Made by a program: the position numbers and the translations under genes
The notes under the pieces: generated by a model
What the model was told of the DNA's origin: nothing
The model's database searches: none
Seen by the model: the letters and a program-made list of their open reading frames with translations, nothing else
Shown here: positions 34,318 to 44,266 of the stretch, in pieces
Layout of the letters: every line of letters starts with the position of its first letter
Position numbering within the stretch: the stretch's first letter is position 1
DNA from: Gemmata sp051859125
Lineage (GTDB): Bacteria > Planctomycetota > Planctomycetia > Gemmatales > Gemmataceae
DNA: 64,000 nucleotides
Reading direction: 5' to 3'
NCBI RefSeq assembly: GCF_051859125.1
Contig: NZ_JBHYGG010000223.1
Coordinates: forward strand, 49,828 to 113,827

Positions 34318-35121
34318 GTGCCCGACCCCACGCGCCTCACCACCGACGGCACCCTCAAGCAGGACCCGCTGTTCCTCAAGGGCGGCGACCTCGTCTACAC
34401 GCTCCTCGAATCGCCCGTGCTCATGCGGCTCATGCGGCTCAAGCCCGGCGAGAAGACGCCGGCCAAGCTCCACCCGGACGCGACCACCAACGAGTTCGAG
34501 GCGACGTTCACCGCCGACGCGGGCACCTACGCCTTCGTGCAGAGCCGCGGGAACCTGAACATGCGGCTGGTGATCCGCGACGCGGCCACGGGGAAGGACG
34601 CGACCTTCGAGCCCGGCGGCGGGTTCGCCGGCATCCGCCGGCCCGCGATCCACCCGAAGGGGGACCGGGTGTGCTTCGCGTTCCCGACCGCGAACGGCCA
34701 GGAGATCGTGTCGGTCGGCCGCGACGGCAAGGACCGCAAGACGCTCGCCAGCGGCGGCATCAACAACTGGCCCGCGTACTCGCCCGACGGCTCCCGGGTC
34801 GCGTTCTGCTCCAGCCGCGACGGCGAGTTCGACCTGTACACGATGGCGGCCGACGGGTCCGACGTGAAGCGCGTCGCGAAGCTGGACGGCATGCAGATGC
34901 GGCCGTGCTGGTCCCCCGACGGCACCCGTCTCGCGTTCACCTGGAACCGCGACGGCAACTACGACGTGTACGCGGTCAACCTCGACGGCACGAACCTCGT
35001 GCGGCTCACCGACCACGCCGAGCGCGACGACTACGCCACCTGGCACCCGGACGGCAAGTCGGTCGCGTTCGTCGGCGAGCGGGCCGGCAAGTTCGACCTG
35101 TACAGCGTGCCCGTGAGGTGA
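34318..35121 (+). CDS. TolB-like beta-propeller protein
   Basis: A 267-residue protein with PD40/TolB-type repeats: INNWPAYSPDGSRVAFCSSR, MRPCWSPDGTRLAFTWNRDG and ATWHPDGKSVAFVGERAG, each ending in a DLYxV-type strand. It has no signal peptide, unlike periplasmic TolB, and is shorter (TolB is about 430). The GTG start is preceded by GAGGAG. It could be a soluble sensor or binding protein; function unknown. A palindrome of a second family follows it. Confidence 0.85.
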   Translation: MPDPTRLTTDGTLKQDPLFLKGGDLVYTLLESPVLMRLMRLKPGEKTPAKLHPDATTNEFEATFTADAGTYAFVQSRGNLNMRLVIRDAATGKDATFEPGGGFAGIRRPAIHPKGDRVCFAFPTANGQEIVSVGRDGKDRKTLASGGINNWPAYSPDGSRVAFCSSRDGEFDLYTMAADGSDVKRVAKLDGMQMRPCWSPDGTRLAFTWNRDGNYDVYAVNLDGTNLVRLTDHAERDDYATWHPDGKSVAFVGERAGKFDLYSVPVR

Positions 35122-35159
35122 CGGTGAGATGCTTGGTCAGAACCTTTCGCCTCACGCGG

Positions 35160-35228
35160 GCCGCCACGGAGGGCGGCCCCTACAAACCAAACACGAGCCT
35201 TCTGGGAGGGGCCGCCCTCCGTGGCGGC
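35160..35228. repeat. GCCGCCACGGAGGGCGGCC palindrome
   Basis: Arms GCCGCCACGGAGGGCGGCCC (35160-) and GGGCCGCCCTCCGTGGCGGC (ending 35228) with a loop of about 28 bases. Same architecture as the other elements but a third sequence type. It lies in the convergent gap between the TolB-like gene and the kinase-WD40 gene. Confidence 0.85.
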
Positions 35229-35289
35229 TCGCCAACCGCTTCCGGCGTATCCTCTCAGATTTCGCGTGAACAACCCCGGGCGGCGCGGC

Positions 35290-38200
35290 TCACCAGCCGA
35301 TGCCCATTTCCGTCAGCCGCGAGCGGAGCCGCTCGACGTCCCACGCATGGACGCCGGACTCGCCCTCGCGGAGGACCAGCAGGCGGCCGCCCAGCGCGAA
35401 GGCGACCTGCTGAACGCCTGACGAGCCGACCGGAACCAGGTTCACGAGCAGTTCGAACCCGTCCCCGGTGCGCCGCCACAGCCGCAACCGCTTGTCCCGG
35501 CTCCCCGTCGCGAGGAGCCGGCCGTCGCCGCTGAACGCGATCGACGTGACCCGGTCGGTGTGGGCGCTCAACTCCGCGACGACTGCCCCGTCGGGCACCC
35601 GGCGCACCACGACGCGCCCCAGGTGGCTCCCGGCCGCGACGAGCGACTCGTCGCCGCTCAGCGCGACGGCGGTCGCGGCCCCGGCGGGCCCCGTCCACGT
35701 CCCGTCGATCACGATCCGCCCCGTCGCGCCGCTCGGCTCGAAGCGCACGAGTCGAACGGTGCCGTCGCGCCCGCCCACGGCCGCGTACCGCTCGCCCGCG
35801 TCGACGCACACGAGGCCGCTCAAGCCCGAGGTGAAGTCCGCGAAGTCGTTCCGCCACTCGGCGAGCGGCGTGCGGGCGGGGGCGTCGAACACCGTGAGCC
35901 GGTTCTGCCGGGTCATCCACATCCGCCGACCCGTGCGGTCGGGCCGGAAGGCGTACTCGTCGCCCCCCGGGAGCCCGACGCGGATTCCCGGGGTCTGGAT
36001 CGCCCCGCCGCACTCGAAGTCGACCCATCCGCTCCCGTCGGTGAGGGCCACGCCCCCGGCGAACGGAGCGGCGGCGAACGTCGGCGACACCGGCGGTGAG
36101 GTGCGGGTCCAGAGCGTGCGGGGGGCGGTGCCGACTGCGGGCCATTCGAGCGCGATGGTTCCCACCGACCCGTCGGCATTGGCGCGTGGTGCGGCGGCGA
36201 TCGTGACCACCCGGCCGTCGGGCCGCACGGCGAACGCGCGGACCGGCGACGCCTGGGTGAGCGTGCGGGACTCGGCGCCGCGGCGGACCTCGTAGATGAC
36301 GGTCCTCCGGTCGGCGGCGACCGCCAGCCGGTGCCCGTCCGGGCTGAACGCCGCGGCGAGCGTCTCCCCGAGGACCACCCGCAGCGCGAGCCGCCCGCGG
36401 GGCAGGTCCCACAGCCGCAGCGTGCCGTCGGTGCTCCCCGCGTACGTCGCCGCCAGCGCGCCGCACGGCGTGACGGCCCCGCCCCGCCCGTACCCGCGCT
36501 GCGCGCTCTCGCCCAGTTCCGGGTCCGCGAGGTTGCGGCCGCACTGCCGCACCGCTCGGTCCCAGACCGCCAGGCCCGTGGGGCCGTCGGTGAGGAACAG
36601 GCTCCCCGTCGGCGTCGCGGCCCGCCACCCGCCCGCCCCGGCGATCCGCTCGTCCGCGAACAGGGCGAGCGATTCGGGCGCGGCCGATTCGAGCCCGTTC
36701 CGCTCGAACACCACCCGGCGCGGCTCGCCCGGGAGGACGATCAACCCGCCGGCGGACGGTGTGCCGGTGGGGGCGGGCGGTGCGGCGGCCGCCGGTTCCT
36801 TCCCGGTGCCGGTCGTCGCCCACCGCTTCACCGTTCCGTCGGTCGCCGTCGTGTAGAAGAACGCACCGTCGGGATCGAACGCCACGCCGGTGACCTCCTT
36901 CCGGTGGCCGGCCCACACCACCGCGGCCGGCTTCTCCTGCGCCAGGTCCCAGCGGCACACCTGCCCGCTGCGGCACCCGACGACGAGCCATCGGCCGTCG
37001 GGGCTGAACGCGACCGCCCGCGCGCCGTCCTGGGCGAACCCGCCGCCCGACGCGGCGACCGGGGGGCCGCTGAACGTGAGGGTCCGCAGGGTGTTTCCCG
37101 TTGTGGGGTCCACCAGCAGCACGCGGCACCCGAGCCACGCCTTCCCCTCGGCGACGGCCAGCACCTTGCCGTCGGGCCGGAACGCGAGGGCGCGGACGTG
37201 GACCCCCCGGGCGGCGACGGCGGCCTCGCGGACGTCCGCTCCGGCGAGGCACATCGCCGCCGCCGAGCGCAGTTCGACGACGTTCCCGCCGGCCCGCTCC
37301 GCGTACCCGCCGGCCCGCGCCAGGTCGCGGAGCCCGTCCCACGTCCACCCGGGCTGCGGGTCGGTCGCGGCGTGCTGCACCCGGCCGAGCAGGTTGTGGT
37401 ACTCCTTGACGGTCGCGGCGGTCCGGGCCTCGGCCTCGGCGCGGCGCGCTTCCGCCTCGGCCCGGGCGCGGGCCTCGGTCAGCTCCTCCGCGGCCGCGAG
37501 GCGGGACCGGTAGAGCAGGGCGGCCGGGGGAACGACGAGGAGCGTCGCGGCGGCGAACGCGCCGAGCGCCGCGACCACCGGGTTCCGCCGCACCCACCGG
37601 GCCGCACGGGCGACGCGGCCCAGGGGCCGCACGCTGATCGGCCGGCCGACCAGGAACCGCTCCAGGTCGTCGGCCAGTTCGTCCGCGGTGCCGTACCGGC
37701 GGGCGGGCTCCTTCTCGAGGCACTTCTGGCAGATGAGTTCGAGTTCCGGGGCCAGCTCGCGGGCGACGCGGCGCACCGGCGTCGGGTCCGAGGTCAGGAT
37801 CCGCGCGAGCACCTCGCTGGCGGCCGGGGCCGCGAACGGCCGCACCCCGACGAGGCACTCGTACAGGATGACGCCCAGGCTCCACACGTCCGCGGGCGGC
37901 CCGACGAACTTGGTCCGCCCGTCGGCCTGCTCGGGGGCCATGTACGCCGGGGTGCCCATGACCGCTTGCGTCTCGGTCAGGTCGGACGCGGCCCACTTGG
38001 CGAGCCCGAAGTCGGAGATCTTCGGGAGCCCGTCCGCGTCGAACAGGACGTTCCCCGGCTTCAGGTCGCGGTGGACGACGCCCGCGGCGTGGACCGCGGC
38101 CGCGGCGCGGGCGAGCTGCGCGATGAGCCGCGCCGCGGTCATCGGGGCGATCCGCCCGCCGGCCAGCCGCTCGGACAGCGACCCGCCGGACAGGTGCTCG

Positions 38201-38769
38201 AGCACCAGGAACGGGCTCCCGTCGCACTCGCCGAACTCGAACACCTGGACGACGTGCGGGTGCCGGACCGAGGCCATCGCCTCGGCCTCGATCAGGAACC
38301 GGCCGGTCGCGATCGGGTTGGACGCCCGGGACCGGAGCACCATCTTGATGGCGACGGTCCGGTTCAGCCGCACGTGCCGGGCCTCGTAGACGAATCCCAT
38401 CCCGCCGCGGCCCAGCTCCCCGACGACCTCGTACCCCGGGACGGTGGGGAACCCACTGCGTCCGGCGGGTTCGGGCGGGGGACCGGTGCGGGGCGGGGCG
38501 GCGCAGGTGCTGTCCGAGTTGGGCTCGGCGTTGAAGCCCATCTCGGCGAGCAGCGCCTCGACGTCCGGCGTCACGGTCGCCGCGGGGGGCTCGGGGTCCG
38601 TCGGCGTCTTGATCAGCGTGACCGTCTCGGTCGCGGCGACCCCGGCCCCGCTCAGTGCGGCCGCCCCGCCGTGCCCGAGGCTCGTGGCGGACCCGTCGCG
38701 CGAAACGGCGGCCCCGGACACGGCTTCGGTGCCCTCGGGCGGTCCGGCGATCGGGTCGTCCTTTGACAT
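35290..38769 (-). CDS. Ser/Thr protein kinase with C-terminal WD40 propeller
   Basis: A 1159-residue transmembrane kinase of the PknB/Hanks type. An N-terminal disordered part (about 1-110) precedes the kinase domain (about 112-385), which has GRGGMGFVYEARH (glycine loop), VAIKMVL (catalytic Lys), HRDLKPGNVL, SDFGLAK and GTPAYMAPEQ. A membrane segment follows (VVAALGAFAAATLLVVPPAA, roughly 415-440), then a coiled-coil linker and about 650 residues of WD40-like repeats (FRPDGKVLAVA, FSPDGRWLVVG, FSGDGRLLATG), probably on the periplasmic side as sensor. All key catalytic residues are present. The ATG at 38769 gives a Met-Ser-Lys start; nothing earlier in the frame resembles coding sequence. Divergent from priA. 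Confidence 0.92.
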   Translation of the reverse strand: MSKDDPIAGPPEGTEAVSGAAVSRDGSATSLGHGGAAALSGAGVAATETVTLIKTPTDPEPPAATVTPDVEALLAEMGFNAEPNSDSTCAAPPRTGPPPEPAGRSGFPTVPGYEVVGELGRGGMGFVYEARHVRLNRTVAIKMVLRSRASNPIATGRFLIEAEAMASVRHPHVVQVFEFGECDGSPFLVLEHLSGGSLSERLAGGRIAPMTAARLIAQLARAAAAVHAAGVVHRDLKPGNVLFDADGLPKISDFGLAKWAASDLTETQAVMGTPAYMAPEQADGRTKFVGPPADVWSLGVILYECLVGVRPFAAPAASEVLARILTSDPTPVRRVARELAPELELICQKCLEKEPARRYGTADELADDLERFLVGRPISVRPLGRVARAARWVRRNPVVAALGAFAAATLLVVPPAALLYRSRLAAAEELTEARARAEAEARRAEAEARTAATVKEYHNLLGRVQHAATDPQPGWTWDGLRDLARAGGYAERAGGNVVELRSAAAMCLAGADVREAAVAARGVHVRALAFRPDGKVLAVAEGKAWLGCRVLLVDPTTGNTLRTLTFSGPPVAASGGGFAQDGARAVAFSPDGRWLVVGCRSGQVCRWDLAQEKPAAVVWAGHRKEVTGVAFDPDGAFFYTTATDGTVKRWATTGTGKEPAAAAPPAPTGTPSAGGLIVLPGEPRRVVFERNGLESAAPESLALFADERIAGAGGWRAATPTGSLFLTDGPTGLAVWDRAVRQCGRNLADPELGESAQRGYGRGGAVTPCGALAATYAGSTDGTLRLWDLPRGRLALRVVLGETLAAAFSPDGHRLAVAADRRTVIYEVRRGAESRTLTQASPVRAFAVRPDGRVVTIAAAPRANADGSVGTIALEWPAVGTAPRTLWTRTSPPVSPTFAAAPFAGGVALTDGSGWVDFECGGAIQTPGIRVGLPGGDEYAFRPDRTGRRMWMTRQNRLTVFDAPARTPLAEWRNDFADFTSGLSGLVCVDAGERYAAVGGRDGTVRLVRFEPSGATGRIVIDGTWTGPAGAATAVALSGDESLVAAGSHLGRVVVRRVPDGAVVAELSAHTDRVTSIAFSGDGRLLATGSRDKRLRLWRRTGDGFELLVNLVPVGSSGVQQVAFALGGRLLVLREGESGVHAWDVERLRSRLTEMGIGW

Positions 38770-38927
38770 GGCGTCTCGGCGTGGGCGGTCGACCGGAGGC
38801 CCGATCTTACCCGATCCGCCCCGCCTGTCCAAGCTGCGACGGCTCACGTTCGGGGCCGGTTCTGCCGATACTCCGGGGCGGGCTACCGTCATTGTGGCCG
38901 CGGCGCGCCCGGTGCTAAACTGGCCGC

Positions 38928-41312
38928 ATGAACACGATCGCGCCGCTCTCAATGGGACCCACGGCGATGACGGCCCCTTCGCTCTTCAACACCGGCACCC
39001 GCCGCAGGGCCGAGCCGCCCGCCGCGACCGGCCCGCACTCGGGCCTGTTCGCCAACGTCGTCTTCGACCGGCCCCTCGACACCGAGTACACCTACGCCGT
39101 CCCGACCGACCTCGTCGAGACGGTCGGCGTCGGCAAGCGGGTCGAGGCGCCGTTCGGCCGGGGCGGGAAGGTGACCATCGGGTTCTGCGTCCGCGTCACC
39201 GACCAGCCGCCGTCGGCCGCGTTCGAGACCAAGGCGCTGCTCCGCGTCCTCGACGGCGACGCCATCATCGACGACCACCTGATGAAGCTCACCCGGTGGA
39301 TCGCCGACTACTACCTGTGCGGGTGGGGGCAGGTGCTGCACGCGGTCGTGCCCGCGGGGGTCCGGGAGAACGCCGGCACCCGCGTCGCCGCGTTCGTTGA
39401 GCCGGTCCCCCGGGAGAGCCTCCCGAACCCGCTGCCGTCGGTCACCCCGCAACAAAAGGCCGCGCTCGACAAGCTCAAGAAGGAGGGCCGGCCGCTCGAA
39501 ATCACGCAACTCGCCCGCATCGCGAAGTGTACCACCGGGGTCGTCGCGGGGCTGGTCAAGAAGGGGCTGCTGCGGAAGTTCAGCGAGCGGATCGAGACCG
39601 AAGCGGGCGGGGCGCGTGGGCTCCCCGGCGAGGGCGAGGAGCTGGCGGCCCCGACCCCGCTCGCCCCTCTTGAGTTGAACGCCGACCAGAAGCGCGTCTG
39701 GGAGCAGGTGCGGGCGGCGCTGCACTCCGACGGCGGGTACAAGCCGTTCCTGCTCCACGGCGTCACCGGTAGCGGCAAGACCGAGGTGTACCTGCGGGCC
39801 ATCGAGGAGGTCGTGAAGCAGGGGAAGGAGGCGATCGTCCTCGTCCCCGAAATCTCGCTCACCCCGCAGACGATCTCGCGGTTCTCGGGCCGGTGCGGGA
39901 ACGTCGCCGTGCTGCACAGTCACCTCACCGACGCCGAGCGGGGCGGGTACTGGCGGCGGGTCGCGACCGGGCACGTCCAGGTCGTCGTCGGGGCGCGCAG
40001 CGCGGTGTTCGCGCCGACCCGCAAGCTCGGCCTCATCGTCATCGACGAGGAGCACGAGAACAGCTTCAAACAGGAGTCCACGCCGCGGTACCACGCGCGC
40101 GACGTGGCGGTGATGCGCGCAAGGCTGGAGGGCATCCCGCTGCTGATGGGGTCGGCGACGCCGAGCCTCGAGAGCTGGTCGAACGCGGCCCGCGGGAACT
40201 ACACCCTCCTGAGCATGCCGAACCGCGTCGAGAGCCGCCCGATGCCGGCCGTGAAGGTCATCGACCTGCGGCACGAGCCGAAGCCGAGCGGGAAGCACTT
40301 CGCGATCGGCGCGACGCTCGAAAAGGCGATGCGCGACACCCTGAAATCGAAGGGGCAGATCATCCTGCTCCTGAACCGCCGCGGGTTCAGCACGCACGTC
40401 CACTGCCAGGCGTGCGGGCACGTCGCGCAGTGCCAGAACTGCGACCTCGCGCTCACGTTCCACCGCACCAAGGCGGCGCTGGTGTGCCACTTCTGCGGGT
40501 ACGAGACCGCCCCGTTCCAGAACTGCCCGAGCTGCTCGCAGCCGGGGATGCGGTATCAGGGGCTCGGCACCGAGAAGCTGCACGCCGAAATCGAGGAGAA
40601 GTTCCCGGGCAGCGTGTGCCAGCGGATGGACTCGGACACGATGGCCAAGCCCGGGAGCCACCAGCGGGTGCTCGACGCGTTCCGCGACGGGCTCATCCAC
40701 ATCCTGGTCGGCACGCAGATGATCGCGAAGGGGCTCGACTTCCCGAACGTCACGCTCGTCGGCGTGGTGAACGCCGACGTCGGCCTGCACCTGCCGGACT
40801 TCCGGAGCGCCGAGCGGACGTTCCAGATCCTCGCGCAGGTGGCGGGCCGGGCCGGCCGCGGGGACAAGGGCGGGCAGGTGCTGGTGCAGACGTTCACTCC
40901 CGAGCACCCGTGCATCACGCTCGCCTCGAACCACGACTTCGTGACGTTCGCGGGGCAGGAACTGGCGCACCGCAAGGAGCACCAGTACCCGCCGTTCCAC
41001 CGCATGGCCCGGCTCATCGTGCGGAGCGAGAAGGAGGAGGCGGCCGGCGCGTTCGCCGACACCCTCGCGGCCGCGTTCGCCGAGGCCACGAAGCGGGCGC
41101 AGGCGGGCGGGGCCGCGGTCGCGCAGGTCCGCATCCTCGGCCCGGCCGAGTGCCCGGTGTTCCGGCTGAACAACTACTACCGGTTCCACTTCCAGGTGCA
41201 GTCGGCCGACAGCGGGGTGCTGCACACCGTGCTCCGCGACGTCCTCGCGATCGCCAAGCCCCCGAGTGGGGTCGAGTTCCAGGTCGACATCGACCCGTTC
41301 AGCATGTTGTGA
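38928..41312 (+). CDS. priA: Primosomal protein N' (replication restart helicase)
   Basis: A 794-residue PriA, the 3'-to-5' helicase that restarts stalled replication forks. It has the 3'-DNA-end-binding N-terminal domain (FDRPLDTEYTYAVP), Walker A HGVTGSGKTEVYL (near residue 282), DEEHENSFKQ as the DEAH-type Walker B, and eight zinc-binding cysteines at about 488-535 (CQACGHVAQCQNCDL, CHFCGYETAPFQNCPSC). The helicase C motifs GTQMIAKGLDFPNV and AGRAGRGDKGG are intact. There is an Ala/Gly-rich insert between the N-terminal and helicase domains (ETEAGGARGLPGEGEE). The start ATG fits the family length; an ATG at 38967 is an alternative. Confidence 0.94.
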   Translation: MNTIAPLSMGPTAMTAPSLFNTGTRRRAEPPAATGPHSGLFANVVFDRPLDTEYTYAVPTDLVETVGVGKRVEAPFGRGGKVTIGFCVRVTDQPPSAAFETKALLRVLDGDAIIDDHLMKLTRWIADYYLCGWGQVLHAVVPAGVRENAGTRVAAFVEPVPRESLPNPLPSVTPQQKAALDKLKKEGRPLEITQLARIAKCTTGVVAGLVKKGLLRKFSERIETEAGGARGLPGEGEELAAPTPLAPLELNADQKRVWEQVRAALHSDGGYKPFLLHGVTGSGKTEVYLRAIEEVVKQGKEAIVLVPEISLTPQTISRFSGRCGNVAVLHSHLTDAERGGYWRRVATGHVQVVVGARSAVFAPTRKLGLIVIDEEHENSFKQESTPRYHARDVAVMRARLEGIPLLMGSATPSLESWSNAARGNYTLLSMPNRVESRPMPAVKVIDLRHEPKPSGKHFAIGATLEKAMRDTLKSKGQIILLLNRRGFSTHVHCQACGHVAQCQNCDLALTFHRTKAALVCHFCGYETAPFQNCPSCSQPGMRYQGLGTEKLHAEIEEKFPGSVCQRMDSDTMAKPGSHQRVLDAFRDGLIHILVGTQMIAKGLDFPNVTLVGVVNADVGLHLPDFRSAERTFQILAQVAGRAGRGDKGGQVLVQTFTPEHPCITLASNHDFVTFAGQELAHRKEHQYPPFHRMARLIVRSEKEEAAGAFADTLAAAFAEATKRAQAGGAAVAQVRILGPAECPVFRLNNYYRFHFQVQSADSGVLHTVLRDVLAIAKPPSGVEFQVDIDPFSML

Positions 41313-41331
41313 CCCGGCGGCGGGGCGTATG

Positions 41332-41364
41332 ATGAGCGGGTCGGCCTCCGACCCGCTCATTTAC
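41332..41364 (+). terminator. Rho-independent-type terminator after priA
   Basis: ATGAGCGGGTCGG-CCT-CCGACCCGCTCAT is a perfect 13-base-pair stem followed by TTACG. It begins 20 bases after the priA stop and ends 17 bases before the redoxin start, so it may also affect expression of that gene. Confidence 0.65.
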
Positions 41365-41380
41365 GTTCGAGGGTGTCGCC

Positions 41381-42052
41381 ATGACCCGCCCGGCTGCCTG
41401 CCTCTGTGCGCTGTTCGGTGCCGCCCTCCTCGCCGGGTGCTCCGAGGACGCCAAGCCCAAGGGGTACCCGAAGGTCGACTACGGGTACGCCTTCGACACG
41501 TCCAACCTCCCGTCGATCGCCAAGCAGTTCCTCGACGCCCCGCCCGCTGCGAAGACCCGCACCGTCGCCGCGGACAAGATGCCGCTCACGTTCATCGACC
41601 TCGACGGCAAGACGGTCGACCTCGCCGCCTACAGGGGGAGGGCGAACGTCGTTCTCGTCATGACCAAGGGGATGCCGCAGTCGCCCGGCGGGGTGTTCTG
41701 CCCGGGGTGCCTGGCGCAGATGAACGCGCTGGTCGCCAACGCCGCGGAGTTCAAGAAGCGCGGGGCCGAGGTGCTGGTGGTGTTCCCGGGGCCGTCCGAG
41801 AAGGCCGGCGAGTTCCTCACCACCGCGAAGGCCCGCGAGGGCGACAAGGCCTCGCCGATCCCTCTGCTGCTCGACATGGACATGGCCGCGGTGACGGTGC
41901 TGGGCATCACCGGCGACCGGGCCAAGCCCTCGACGTACGTCCTCGACCGCAAGGGGAACGTCGTGTACGCTTACGTGGGCGAGCACACCACCGACCGGCC
42001 GTCGATCAAGGCGCTCCTCGGGCAACTCGACAAGCTGGACGAGAAGAAGTGA
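41381..42052 (+). CDS. Redoxin-domain lipoprotein
   Basis: A 223-residue lipoprotein. The signal MTRPAACLCALFGAALLAGC has a lipobox (LLAGC), so the protein is probably tethered by Cys20. The rest is an AhpC/TSA or Redoxin-like thioredoxin fold: LTFIDLDGKTVDLAAYRGRA, then FCPGC as the likely redox pair, EVLVVFPGPSEKAGEF and a C-terminal STYVLDRKGNVVYAYVGEHT. It likely reduces peroxides or protein disulfides in the periplasm. It lies between priA and the GYF-kinase gene. Confidence 0.85.
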   Translation: MTRPAACLCALFGAALLAGCSEDAKPKGYPKVDYGYAFDTSNLPSIAKQFLDAPPAAKTRTVAADKMPLTFIDLDGKTVDLAAYRGRANVVLVMTKGMPQSPGGVFCPGCLAQMNALVANAAEFKKRGAEVLVVFPGPSEKAGEFLTTAKAREGDKASPIPLLLDMDMAAVTVLGITGDRAKPSTYVLDRKGNVVYAYVGEHTTDRPSIKALLGQLDKLDEKK

Positions 42053-42157
42053 CGGCGGTGGAGATTGGGTGTGGGTGGTGGGGGATCGGAACCTGGGCCG
42101 CTCGTCTTCCCTAGCTTCCCATCTCACATCTCCAACCACCCGCCACAAGAGGCACAC

Positions 42158-44194
42158 ATGGCCCAGATGTGGTACATCGAGACGGGCGGCCGACCGGAGG
42201 GGCCGCTGACGTCCAAGGAGCTGCGGGACCGCGCCGCGAGCGGCAGGTTGCGGCCGACCGACCGCGTCAGCCCCGACGGGACCAAGTGGGCACCGGCCGC
42301 GAAGATCAAGGGGCTCGTGTTCGTCGACACCGTCGAGCAGCGACCGAACGCCACCGTCGAGGTGTCGGTCTCGGCGTCGGGGTCGGTGCGGCCCGTCGCG
42401 GTGGCCCCGCCCCCCGCTCCCTCCGTTAAGCCGGCAGCCTCGCCGCCGCAGAGGCAACTCCCCGGGTCGCAGGCCGCGGTCGAGACCAGCGAGGGGAAGC
42501 TGGATCGCATCCCGGGGTACGAGATCGCCGGCGTGCTGGGCAAGGGGGCGTGCGGGGTCGTGTACCGCGCCCGGCAGGTCAAGCTCGACCGCACCGTCGC
42601 GCTGAAGATGGTGCTGTCCGACCGCCGGCCGTCGCAGGCGGCGCTGGCCCGGTTCGAGAAGGAGGCGGTGTCGCTCGCCAAGCTCCGGCACCCGAACATC
42701 GTCGGCGTCTACGACTGCGGGCACCACGACGGGCAGGCGTTCTTCGCGATGGAGTTGCTGGAGGGCGAGGACCTCGGCGCGCGGCTCGACCGCACCGGCC
42801 GGCTGGACGAGTTCACCGCCTGGCACATCGCCCGGCAGACCGCCGCGGCCCTCGCGCACGCGGCCGAACTCGGCGTGTACCACCGCGACATCAAGCCCGC
42901 GAACCTGTTCCTCACCCCGCCGCCGACGGGGTACCCGCTCCCGCCCGGCGTGCCGCTCGTGAAGGTCACCGACTTCGGCCTCGCTCTCACCCGCCAGACC
43001 GACGACGCGACCGACCAGCGGCTCACGGCCGCGGGGGTCGTGCTCGGCACCCCGGCGTACATGCCCCCGGAGCAGTTCGCCGGGTCCGACATCGACCACC
43101 GGGCCGACATCTACGCGCTCGGCGCGACCGTCTACCACCTGCTCGCCGGCGACGCGCCGTTCGACGGGGCGACCGTGTGGGAGGTGATGATCAACAAGTC
43201 CGGCCCGACGCCGCGGCTCGGCGCGGCGGTTTCGCAGGAAACGGACGACCTCGTCGCCGCGATGATGGCCCCGAAGCCCGGGGACCGGATCGGCAACTAC
43301 CGCGAACTGCTCGACCGCATCGACACCCTTGCGCTGATGCAGGGCACGGCCGGGTCGCTCCCGTCGGTGCGGATGCCGGCGCTGTCGCCGTCGAGGATCT
43401 CCAAGGCGGTGCCGCTCCCCCCGGACCCCGACGACGAGGAGCCGGCCGAGGGGGGCGACGAGTACGACGACGCGCCGCGGTCCCGGCGCTTCGCGAAGCC
43501 GCGGCCGAAGAGCAAGGCGAAGCTGTACGCCCTCGCGGTCCTGGGCGGGCTCGGCATCGCCGCGGCCGTGGCGATCGGGGCGAAGTTCCTCGGCGGCAAG
43601 CCGGACGAGGCGAACAAGCCCCCCGCGAAGGCCGGCGTGTTCGCGACCGGCGACCGCGAGGAGTTGTTCAACCGCGAGACGCTGCTGGGCTGGTCGGGCA
43701 AGGGCTGGAGCATCGCCAAGGACGAGGAGGGGACGGCGGTTCTGGCGGGGAAGGGGAGTGCGGTCCGACCGTTCAAGTCGTCGAAGGACTACCGCGTCGT
43801 GCTCGGCATCGACCCGCACGAGGCGAGCGTGGTGGAGGTCGTGGTGGCGACCGCCGAGGGGCCGCCCGCGACCGCGAAGCAGTGGTTGGTCCGCATCGAC
43901 CGCCAGAAGGGCGCGGTGTTCGGCGTCCGCGAGGGCGAGACCGGTGCGTTCCAGCCGCTCGGTGCGTCGGTCCCAGTGCCCACCAAGGCCGAGGTCGACG
44001 CGGGGGAGAAGGGGAAGTACAGCGAGGTGCGGTACGAGCGGGCCGGCGGCCGGGTGCGGGCGTACTTCCTGGGCAAGCCGCTCGGCGAGATCGAGTACAC
44101 CGGCCTCACCAGGGCGACCGAAATCCGCCTCACCGCCGAGGGCGGCACCGTCCACATCGACACCGCCGCCGCCGAGGAGCTCATCGAGAAGTGA
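42158..44194 (+). CDS. GYF-domain Ser/Thr protein kinase with C-terminal beta-sandwich domain
   Basis: A 678-residue membrane kinase. Residues 1-50 (MWYIETGGRPEGPLTSKELR) are a GYF_2-type domain, an unusual N-terminal module. The kinase domain (about 120-395) has GKGACGVVYRARQ, VALKMVL, YHRDIKPANL and TDFGLAL; the usual APE motif is replaced by PPEQ. A membrane segment (LYALAVLGGLGIAAAVAIGA) lies near 465-485. The C-terminal 180 residues resemble a DUF1080/3-keto-disaccharide hydrolase-type jelly roll (LFNRETLLGWSGKGWSIAKD), a possible ligand sensor. The last 20 codons are duplicated at 49014-49079. Confidence 0.9.
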   Translation: MAQMWYIETGGRPEGPLTSKELRDRAASGRLRPTDRVSPDGTKWAPAAKIKGLVFVDTVEQRPNATVEVSVSASGSVRPVAVAPPPAPSVKPAASPPQRQLPGSQAAVETSEGKLDRIPGYEIAGVLGKGACGVVYRARQVKLDRTVALKMVLSDRRPSQAALARFEKEAVSLAKLRHPNIVGVYDCGHHDGQAFFAMELLEGEDLGARLDRTGRLDEFTAWHIARQTAAALAHAAELGVYHRDIKPANLFLTPPPTGYPLPPGVPLVKVTDFGLALTRQTDDATDQRLTAAGVVLGTPAYMPPEQFAGSDIDHRADIYALGATVYHLLAGDAPFDGATVWEVMINKSGPTPRLGAAVSQETDDLVAAMMAPKPGDRIGNYRELLDRIDTLALMQGTAGSLPSVRMPALSPSRISKAVPLPPDPDDEEPAEGGDEYDDAPRSRRFAKPRPKSKAKLYALAVLGGLGIAAAVAIGAKFLGGKPDEANKPPAKAGVFATGDREELFNRETLLGWSGKGWSIAKDEEGTAVLAGKGSAVRPFKSSKDYRVVLGIDPHEASVVEVVVATAEGPPATAKQWLVRIDRQKGAVFGVREGETGAFQPLGASVPVPTKAEVDAGEKGKYSEVRYERAGGRVRAYFLGKPLGEIEYTGLTRATEIRLTAEGGTVHIDTAAAEELIEK

Positions 44195-44266
44195 CGCGGT
44201 TGCGTCGCAACCGCGCGTCGCGAACAATCCAAGCCCAGGAGCGTTGATGGAGCCACTTGCGGCAGG

